From Ottelia alismoides (lineage: Eukaryota > Streptophyta > Magnoliopsida > Alismatales > Hydrocharitaceae), in NCBI GenBank assembly GCA_037367405.1, contig JAZKJV010005542.1, positions 62,001 to 126,000 on the forward strand: a stretch of DNA of 64,000 bases, in the 5' to 3' direction. The notes under the pieces are model-generated. The model did not search any database and had not been told where the DNA came from. It saw nothing but the letters and a program-made list of their open reading frames with translations. Positions 55,074 through 64,000 of the stretch are shown in pieces. Positions within the stretch are counted from its first letter, which is position 1, and the number at the start of each line of letters is the position of its first letter. A program made the position numbers and the translations under genes.

Positions 55074-57594
55074 CATGTTTATTTCCAACACTTAGAAATA
55101 AACAACGAGTGTATTCCAATATCTAGGTCATAGAGACATTCTCTAAAACTAAGGGTTCTCCCACTGAAAATATGAAGTCTGTCAATGCAATGGAGATTGT
55201 TGCAACAATTGCATCGACTCTCCTTACTTGGGTCAGACCCATGCTTCCATCGTGCTTCCTTCATCTATAAACAACCATTGCTTAGGACAAAGGATTTTTT
55301 ATGTTGAACTCAGAAGATTTCAATATAAGAGTATTTTAACAATTATACATGCTTCATTTAATTCATACAATATGAATATTATGAAGGTTCATGAAAGACT
55401 TGGGTATATATAGTAGAATGATGACACTCATTATATCTGCATTCATCTTTATTCTAAAAGACTTTTTGTTCATGCAGGTACTCAAACATTTTGAGTACAT
55501 TTTCTCTTATCGAGCCACCATTCTGTATAATGTAATGAACCATGTCATTCATGACTAAATGTCGAAAGCACATACGTTTGCCAAAACACCTTCTTAGATT
55601 TTATAAGGATTTTAAATAATTACGATCATCATCGATATGATACTGCCAAAGTACACTCCATGAGAGATCAAGACTATAGAGACATACAAATCCAAGTTTG
55701 TTGTCCTATTGTCTATTTAATTATCATTCCTCATTATTATTAGGAAACTTACACATTGCAACCACATACATTATGTGTCCAACTGCAAGTATAATATCTT
55801 GATCATGGATCCAATTTTTGATAATTAATTGGTTATCATTGAGTATAATTTTGAGTCGATTTAATGTAGGTTGTCCGAAATAAGAAATTTGCACATATAT
55901 ATTACTCTGATTTAGGAATTTTTATATCAAAGTTGTCTTGCCATGTCAACACTAAAAGTTCACCCCCTTAATCACTTTCAATGTAAGAGATATACTTACC
56001 ATTATATCTCAAGCAAGATCTGGGATCTCTTTTCTTATCTTTCTTACATCCCAAATATATGATAAAGTACAACTCGGATAAAAAGAAGTGGGGACTTGTT
56101 CTTCCTTGCAAGTCCAGCATGCATTTCCCTATTCGATCTTTAACACTCAAGCCCACCACCTCTAAGGCGATGTCGACTCGTCGTTATTTGAACCAACCTT
56201 CAACAAGATCAGAATTTGCTATGTGCAATCCAATATCGCCCCAATAGTATGAGGACCTGATATTGGGGTCATTACACATATGACCTTACTCCTTCGATAA
56301 AGAAAGAGCCCGATCTAGATGCGCTTGTATGCAGGAGCTGCCACTTTGGACATGCGCCTCCTACATATGATCTCTAGTGATAGAACCCTTCGTCTTGATG
56401 GAATACCATGGATGTCACTCATGTAATCCTTCGTATCACATTCAAATTTGTAATCAATCATCATGAATCATATTGACATGATTAATTCTTCCAAGGTAAA
56501 CACAACTCTATTCATAATAGAGTGTTCTAATATTTTTTAAAATTAGATTCCAATTAATCTAATCATATTAAATTAATGGTCCAATTAATATCCAATAAAC
56601 ATTCTTTTATTTGTTACTTGAAATATGGTATTATCTTAAATACGTATTAAAAAATTTTAATAATTAGAAAAATACATCATGATCATTTCAAGTGTTATCT
56701 TTCCTTACCCGTTGTCATGGCTAATATGCGTATGATGTGGGATAGTCTGGTCACGGAGCAACCTGCTACCTCATCGATCCCCGACTAGACACCATATCCG
56801 CCTCAAGTCATGATAATGCGATTTGATAATTTTCTTTTTAAGATGATAATCAATCTTTAAATCAAAGTTATACCATATAATATTCATCAAAACATTTTTG
56901 ATTAATATTATAAGGAGATTTGCTAAACAAGTCCCCAATCCTACTCAAGCAACTATGTTTGTTGGAATTGATGTAACCAATAGTGATCAAGATCACTTAT
57001 CTTATCAATTTTGGTTAAAACAATGTCATTCAAGGAGATAATAATCATCATTAAATATTTCACAAATATTCATCAATAATTATTTCAGAAAATTAATCAT
57101 TAATTTCCATTAATTTAATTGAATGACAATCACAAGTTTTATGATCAAGTATGTAATTTCCAACGGTGGCCCATACTTACAAAAATTTTCATAATTCGAT
57201 CAAATAAAATTCAAATCATGCCAATTAAGTTTCTTTCATTTCTTAATTTGATTTATAGAAGAACCTAAATAATGTTCATGCATTTTTAGGCGGATTAAAA
57301 TCATAATTAACTCTTTAATTATGTCAAAGTTCACCATCCCTGAAACAATGGATAAATATTCACTAAAAAGATCATAACTAGAACAAATAGATTTCAAATC
57401 ACACAAATTCAAGTTCCACAGTTTCCTTATGTATTGGGAAAAATAATACAAGTAGTAATTTTGAGTTTAAACATAATTTAAATAGGGCAAAAAATCACAC
57501 AAAATAGGGATGCGGGAAATGCGGTGAAAAACTGTAAAACAAAATTTTGCCCTTATCGTCTTAGGTTTATGGATCATATTAGAAACCTCCATCC
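55074..57594 (-). pseudogene. Copia gag and upstream region, unreadable
   Basis: It lies between the PBS and the inverted pol segment, so it should be gag and protease, but I recognise no motif. Minus-strand ORFs of about 60 codons at 55079-55264 and 55968-56159 are the largest. Evidence for coding is positional only. 56520-57530 is very AT-rich. Confidence 0.35.
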
Positions 57595-57608
57595 TGGCTT
57601 TGATACCA
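57595..57608 (-). other. Copia primer binding site (initiator tRNA-Met type)
   Basis: The minus strand reads TGGTATCAAAGCCA two bases after the LTR end (...TTCA). The usual Copia site is TGGTATCAGAGC. Confidence 0.85.
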
Positions 57609-57610
57609 CT

Positions 57611-59940
57611 TGAAGGATAAGGAAAAAATCCTTACGTGCATCACGGAAGTGTGAAGATCGCATCGTATGCAATCGAGAGCGACTAGTTGCACTAGTAGCT
57701 CGAGGCAGCAGAATTTAAAAAATTTAAAGCGATGAAACACATGATCGGAGCCCACTTCTTGGATCGTTTCATCTGAGACACATGCACTTAATAAGGTTAC
57801 CTCTTGAATGGTGGTTGTGATCAAGTCTCTAAATGAAGAGATCTCATGTCTCAAGTCCAATCCAATGGAGGTGACGCTTGTTAGTGCATTGATGAAACAC
57901 GTGCTCCTCATAATCCATGTTGATGACCTAAACAGTGAATATCCTAATTTCTTCTCATGAGATCTGACGTCTTCTTCATTAGTAAGGTGTATCGAAGGAG
58001 ACAGAGATCCATAAATGTCAAGGAGACGTGACAACAACATAACAACTACGACGACACTCTCTAGGATATCAAGGTGGGCGACCACCATAAGAGAGAGAGA
58101 GACAATGTGTAGAGAGATATAGAGAGAAATTCGATTCCTCTTAGAATTATTGTAGTTGAAAAGGTTAGGGCTACCCTTTCTTTTATACTAGTTGGATGCA
58201 CATGGATCTCAATCCATGTGCTCTCTTAATATACGATGTAGATTAAAAGTTTATTAGTCAATGGCCATAATTTGTTGCTCCAAAAAACAACAGTATCTAG
58301 TTTAAAACCAATTAACTATATAATTTTTCAATATAGTAATTAATTCATTTTAAATTTAATCAATATACATAGATAATGTAGAAGACTATGTCTCTTTAAT
58401 AAAAATAGGGTTGTCATCCCCCCTTAAACAAGTCAAGGTAGACGACCACCAAAAAAAGAGATAAAGTATTCTTATATATATATTAGTTAATATGCAATAA
58501 CAAATATTGCATTTATATTCACAAAAAAATTCCAAATTTAGTTTGCGAAAACTTCAATCATGTCATTGACAAATATGTTTCATATTCATATATCCAACAT
58601 AATTTGTAAAATAGATTTACAATCAATTGTTTATTGTAAATCCCATTCACAACAACATATAATTTGTAAATCCTATATACAATTAAATCTCTCCATCATA
58701 TTATAAATCATATTTATAATATACATGATTATTGTGGATAGGGATATCCACATTAATCATATCCTTGATAATTAAATCATACTTAATCATGTTGGATCTC
58801 TATTCTCAACATAGATCACATTCACATTATTCACATCATTGATAATTAAATCACATTTAATCATCTCAGATAACTCTCCTTATATGGTCACATAATATGA
58901 TTTAAATTCATATTTATCATGATAATTAAATCACATTTAATTATCAATATCTCAATGCTCAAACACATAATTCAACAATGGAATTATTCTTGAACTCTTT
59001 CAAGAACAATGTGCTTTCTTTACGGATACTTGAGATAAGTATAGGGTGATAGTACATTCCACGTATAGTGACTTGGATATTGAGATCGAATCTCAAGAGG
59101 ACCTCTCATTAGATTAAATCAAAGCCGTAAATCTAATCTTCTCATTGCATTTTAATCACATTCAGATCACTGTCCAACATTTGACCAAGATTAGATTACT
59201 TCTCTATTGAGAGGAGTCATTAAAATCCATACATGTTTCATGACTCCTTCGAAATGGAAGCGCCGTGGTTATACAATCGTTTATTGATCCCATCACCATA
59301 TGGTATTCCTAATATATGTACATTCTGCATACTGGAAGGCCTAGAATAAACCCGAAGTTTTAGATCTTATTTAGGCTATCTTCTTCAAGGATTTATCATT
59401 AAGCTTCTCATTTGATCATTATGAGTTGGTATCGATCATATACGTTCCAAAAGCATATATCATATCCATGTATTGATCATATACTTTCCAAAAGCATATA
59501 TCAAACCTACAAATTCAGTATAGCTTCCAAAATGAGATGACCATGTACGAAATTTGATTCTCAATATCTCATGATTGAGCTCATATCTTTCAGTTCAGTA
59601 TTGAATATGTATGGTCCCTTTGATTGATCGTATTACTCATATGCCTTTGTATGCACACCAACACATAGATGTATAGACCTTGATTAGGCCATGAACCTAT
59701 CGATCTTCCAAATGTACTTACTCAAACATATAGTAACACATCTGTCTCTGGTCAGAGGATGTGTTCCCATATCGTGATAGCATATGATATAGGTCTTTGG
59801 TTATCTCAATCTCGTTAAGTCAACCTTTTGACCTAACTTATCTAACACCTCCGAATCTCTATTTTTATGTAGAGGAACTACATCAAAAGGTCAATTAGAT
59901 ATAAACCCATAAGAGAAAGGATTGCCATCTCCCACTAAGG
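57611..59940 (-). repeat. Copia 5' LTR, first ~250 bp missing
   Basis: It ends at 57611 beside the PBS. At its other end it stops near 59940 (minus-strand ttagtgggagatggcaatcc), which aligns with 60206-60223 of the adjacent plus-strand copy, so about 250 bp of the LTR start is lost. Confidence 0.75.
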
Positions 59941-59946
59941 TTAGAG

Positions 59947-62144
59947 TATTGGACATGCGAGCCCACGACGAGCCATTATGCAATAAATGTTATTGCAAAT
60001 ATCATTCCACGAACTGAAAGAATAACTAATTTGCATAATAGGTCCCTTAGTACAATTTGTGTTATGTACCATGGCCATCTTAATGATCATACAACAGTTG
60101 GTTCAATAATTGAATCATAGAGGCTGGTGCTTGGATGAATATCTAAAGAGTTAGCTTGAGGACTCATCAAGCACCGTCAAATGATTGATAAGAGATGATC
60201 TCCGGCCTGAGTAGGAGTTGGCAATCCTTTCTCATTTGGGCTGATATCTAACTGACCTCTTGATGCATGTCCTCTGCATAGGAATAGAGATTCGGAGGTG
60301 TTAGATTAGTTAGGTCAAAGAGTTAACTTAACGAGATCAAGATAACCAAAGTCCTATATCATATGCTGTCATGATATAGGCACACATCCTCTGATCGGAG
60401 ACAGATGTGTTACTATATGTATAAGTATGTACATTTGGTAGGCCAATAGGTTGATGACCTAATCAAGGTCTATACACCGACGTGCTGGCATGCATACAAG
60501 GGCATATGAGTAATACGATCTCTCAAATTGATCATACAGGTTCATTACTGAACCGGAAGATATGAGCTCACTCATGAGATACTGGAAGAATCAAATTCCG
60601 TGCACGGTCGTCTTGCTTTGGAAGCTTGACTGAATTTGTAGGTTTGATATATACTTTTGGAAAGTATATGATCAAGACCTAGGTATGATATATGCTTTTG
60701 GAAAGTATATGATCGATACAGACTCCCAATGATCAAATGAGAAACTTACTGAAAAAACCCTGAAGTAGACAGTGTAAAATAGATCTTATACTTTAGGTTT
60801 ATTCTGGGTCTTCCAGTATGCAGGATGTACAGGTATTAGGAATACCTGAGGGTGATGTGATCATAAACGATTGTATAACCATGACGCTTCCATTCCTAGG
60901 GAGTGATGAAACAGGTCTGGATTTTAGTGACTCCTCTCAGTAGAGAAGTAATCAGATCTTGGTCCAATTGTTGGACATTGATCTGAATGTGATTCAGATA
61001 CAATGAGAAGATTAGATTTGCGGTCTTGATTTAATCAAACATCTATGAGAGGTCCGCAAGATCTGGATTTGAGATGTGATCTCAATATCCAAGTCATTAT
61101 AAGTGGAACAATACAATCGCCCTGTCCTTATCTCCAAGTATCCGCGGAGAAAGCGCATTATCCTTGAAAGAGTTCATGGATAATTTCATTGTTGATATAT
61201 GTATCCGAGCATCGAGAAAGTTGATAATTAAATATGATTTAATTATCATGGATAATATGAATTTGATTCATATTAAAGGAAACTTATCTGAGATAATTAA
61301 ATATAATTTAATTATCAAAGATGTGACTAATATGAATGTGATTCATGTTATTGCGGCACATGAGAAAAGAGATCCAAGATGACTAAATGTGATTTAATTA
61401 TCATAAAATATGAATAATGTGGATAATACTATCCATATTAATCATATATATTATAAATGTAATTTATAATATATAAGAGAGAGCTATTTGTGATTTATAT
61501 TTGTTGATTAATTATTGATGTGAATTGGATTCACATTGGATGAGTAATTAAAATATAATTTACGTTTTGTTTTGGGATGTGAATGTGATTCGCATTTTTC
61601 CGATGGCATGATTGTAATATTTCACAATATAATTATGAATTGTTTTTGTGAAATAATTTACAACAATTGTTGTTGTAAATCCCGGAGATATTATGAGATA
61701 ATGGTATCTCATAAGATAATGAGATCATGAGATGATGAGATCTCATGAGATGTTGGTAGCCGTCCCCCCTTTTTAGGGGATATGGTTTATCTCCTCATTA
61801 TCTCCAAGGATAATTAATTGATTTGATTTGAATTTAAATATATTTAATAATATATATATTAAATTAGATTAAATTAATTGTTGTTGTTTTTTTACAACAA
61901 GATCACAACCATTGAAAGAAACACAAATCAATCTCAACCATTGATTGTGTGTTGTCCATGGATTGGGAGCCATGGACTCCCAAAACCCTATATAAGGAGA
62001 GGCACCCCTTGATCTTCGATAGATATACAATAATGAATTCTCTCTCCCTCTCTTTTTCTCCACACGCCAAGCCCCTCTCTCTCTTATAATGGCCGTCCAC
62101 CATGATCAGGAGTCATTGTGAGAGTCATTGTGAGACTCTCACAA
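59947..62144 (+). repeat. Second Copia LTR, plus strand, head-to-head with the previous one
   Basis: It starts TATTGGACATGCG (TGTTGG expected) and runs to about 62144, lacking roughly the last 500 bp. It ends with a repeated stretch (62145-62178) that duplicates 60703-60736 (aaagtatatgatcgatacag). It is a different subfamily in the second half: 61400-62100 diverges from the other copies. Confidence 0.75.
61690..61762. repeat. Low-complexity ATGAGAT/ATCTCAT tract
   Basis: Imperfect alternating ATGAGAT and ATCTCATGAGAT units, partly palindromic (ATCTCATGAGAT at 61739-61750). Within the Copia LTR. Confidence 0.6.
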
Positions 62145-62178
62145 GAAAGTATATGATCGATACAGACTCCCAATGATC

Positions 62179-62480
62179 AAATGATCAAAAATCAAACAAA
62201 AAAATGTGATGTGCTCCCTTATATTTCTTTTTGGGAGTGGGGTTGCCGATGGTGTGAACTGTGGCCATGGTCAAAATATGCTTTTCAGTCCTCGGGTGTT
62301 TGTTCTTCTTCGGTTGACTCTTCCTAGTACATGCTTATTTCATTCCCTTTTTAATTACAACCATGTACTCCATGTATTTAGGAGTGGCATCTCTAAAAAG
62401 ATGCTTTGACAGATCTCTACTACTCCAGGATCAGATAGGGTTGTTTTGATTTTTTGAAGTTTTCCTTTTATTCAAGGTAA
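62179..62480 (-). pseudogene. pol: Element E protease-upstream remnant
   Basis: The minus strand near 62350-62230 reads RPRTEKHILTMATVHTIGNP, the segment just before protease; C's version at 27870-27930 is RSRIEKHVLTKATFHGIQNR. The Asp protease motif itself lies to the left, in the part lost to the Copia cluster. Confidence 0.7.
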
Positions 62481-64000
62481 ATGGAAATGGAACATAATCA
62501 AAAGAAACAAACTGCTCATTTATCTTATTTCAACATGTACAAAAGGATGATCAGAATCAGTCTGTACAATATCATCCAATATAAGTGTAGAAGAAAAAAA
62601 ACAAAAGGTAAAATAGAATGGGTTGCTCGGTCTGTTGGTGCTGAAGAAGACTCTGCGACATGTATGTTATCCTTTGTAGCTGACTCAATACTGCATGTTC
62701 CCGTATTGTATTTTTGTTATTTTCTGGGTGGTGATGGTGGTGGAGAAGTAGAAGAAGGTTAAGATGATCCTCCATGCTCTGACTCTGCAACACTAGACCG
62801 CTGCTCAACTAGTGAATAAGATGATGTAGTGGATGTAACTCTCTCAACTGCTCGATCCCTCAATCCCAACTATTGTGCAGGAGAGTGCACTCTCCTACCA
62901 CTCCTGAGATGAATGGTACCATATAAACAAGTAAAATCAAGGGCCATACCTTTTTAGGGGGTGATTGGATCATGGGCTACCTTCTCCTTGTGTTTGAAGT
63001 TGTTAATATTAGCTTCAACTTGGGATGGTATCAACATCTTCGTAGTGGTCAGGTCGTCGAGCCAAATCAGTCATGTTCTTCATCAAAAGGGCTAGCTGGT
63101 CTAGTGCTTGGTTAACCAAAGGCACCTCATGATTCTCAACAACGAGCTTTCGTTGAGTCTAGTAGTGCCAGAGGTTGGTACCCAGAATACGACTGTTGTT
63201 GATATGTGTAATGAGGAGGAGGATGCGAATAGTACTGCCCTGAATACGCAGGTTGCTGTTGATATGGCTGGTAAGAGTATGCAGGCTGCATCGGCTGCTG
63301 ATATCCGTGTCTCCAAGTAAGGAAATGAGGTAGAGACAAATACTGATGAGGCTGTGAAGGATACTAGTGCTAGAGTGGTGGTCTACCTCCCTGAATATGG
63401 TGGATGGGCCTCTGACTTGGCTGCGAACCCAACTGACCCTAGCCTGATGGACGGGGTTGACTACTCTATTAGTTAAACCAAATGTACTTCACCTCCTGTA
63501 TATGAGGTGGAGGTAAAGAATACTGCTTGGGAAGATATGGAAACTCTATGTAGTATGGAACAATGCACGATTGAGGAGACTGTTGCCATACCTGATCATG
63601 AGTTTACATATATTAAACATGCTAGACTGTAGAAGAAGGTACTCCAGTACTCTGCGGTGCTGAAGTAGTAGAAGAACTTGGCTACTCCACTACAGGTGTA
63701 TCGGTTGCAACACTCTGGCTCTGACATGCACTGATCGTGCTCACTAGAAGCTCCAAGTGATGGGTAATATCATCTATCTTGTCCAACTGCTTCGTCCTAT
63801 GTTCGATCAGTTGTAATTTATCAAGTTCTTGTGATCGCTTTTAATTATATCTACTTTGGATAGATGGTTTCCAGTAGTAGTTAGATCGACGTTGTCCGCC
63901 CTATCTACATCATGAGATGTCATCATGTTGACGACTTTGTAGCGTGCTAAAGAAGATGTAGGATGCTTCTGGAAAGCACATGAAGAAGATAATGCTACTA
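62481..64000 (-). pseudogene. gag: Element E gag remnant, continuing out of the window
   Basis: 63339-63136 on the minus strand reads GYQQPMQPAYSYQPYQQQPA then YSGQYYSHPPPHYTYQQQSY, the Gln/Tyr-rich Gag tail also seen in A and C. The rest (63340-64000) is Gag middle with coiled segments (EHRTKQLDKIDDITHHLELL near 63730-63800). The capsid core should follow to the right. Stops are present in all frames. Confidence 0.65.

Larger units (their letters stand above)
50088..59940 (-). mobile_element. Ty1/Copia element (minus strand) with an internal inversion
   Basis: Outer parts lie on the minus strand: 5' LTR (57611-59940), tRNA-Met-type PBS, gag region and the end of the 3' LTR (51731-50088). 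The middle (51732-55073) lies on the plus strand and holds integrase, RT, RNase H, PPT and the start of the 3' LTR. Re-inverting the middle restores the normal order gag-int-RT-RH-PPT-LTR. Coding parts are badly decayed. Confidence 0.75.

Noticed and set aside
55079..56247. Small ORFs on both strands in the Copia gag region
   Set aside because: No recognisable Gag or protease motif; lengths are expected by chance.

Overview
This is plant nuclear DNA, almost certainly from an angiosperm with a large, repeat-rich genome. I find no host gene, tRNA, rRNA or CRISPR array. Nearly everything is LTR retrotransposon sequence, dominated by one Ty3/Gypsy lineage. I assign it to the Athila type from its RT (FMDDF with flanking residues), its integrase without chromodomain, its very long LTRs, and primer sites matching the 3' end of tRNA-Asp. 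The species cannot be named from the sequence. A plastid psaA fragment confirms a plant.

Layout. Element A (+, 1-11989): leader, gag and pol with two frameshifts and one nonsense codon, integrase, a 3' hairpin array, PPT and a 3.1 kb 3' LTR; its 5' LTR lies just left of the window. A sits in the 3' noncoding part of element B (-, 11990-18383), which lost gag and protease and carries a plastid psaA fragment beside its 5' LTR. Element C (-) runs from its 3' LTR (18384-21802) through pol (24110-28284), is interrupted by F, and resumes with gag, leader, PBS and 5' LTR at 42396-47457. C lies in the 5' LTR of B. Element F (+, 28288-42395) is bounded by LTRs and a 5 bp near-duplication, but lacks the Gag core, RT, RNase H and integrase. 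Its 5' LTR holds a 5'-truncated RTE-type LINE (28915-30071) and an inverted piece of Athila 3' noncoding DNA. Element E (-, 47458 to the end) shares the LTR at 46094-47457 with C and is interrupted by a decayed Ty1/Copia element (50088-59940) with a 3.3 kb internal inversion, followed head-to-head by another Copia LTR (59947-62144).

The most interesting signal is noncoding. All five Athila-type elements (A, B, C, E, F) carry, between the integrase end and the 3' LTR, an array of two to four hairpins of the form CTATACTTAGG-loop-CCTAAGTATAGGGGG. The 3' arm of each hairpin runs into the same purine run as the true plus-strand primer (AAGTATAGGGGG at the LTR edge), so the array looks like decoy primers folded into stems. 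The LTR itself begins with a palindrome (TGATGAATC-TCG-GATTCATCA in A). A conserved leader hairpin (GACCG-8 nt-CGGTC) lies upstream of gag. These parts look like one RNA-structure system of the lineage and are worth a dedicated check.

Many lesions look like C-to-T or G-to-A changes (nonsense codons, primer sites), as expected for long-methylated heterochromatin. I worked by eye: boundaries are good to a few bases where LTR ends, PBS and PPT are visible, and to tens of bases elsewhere.
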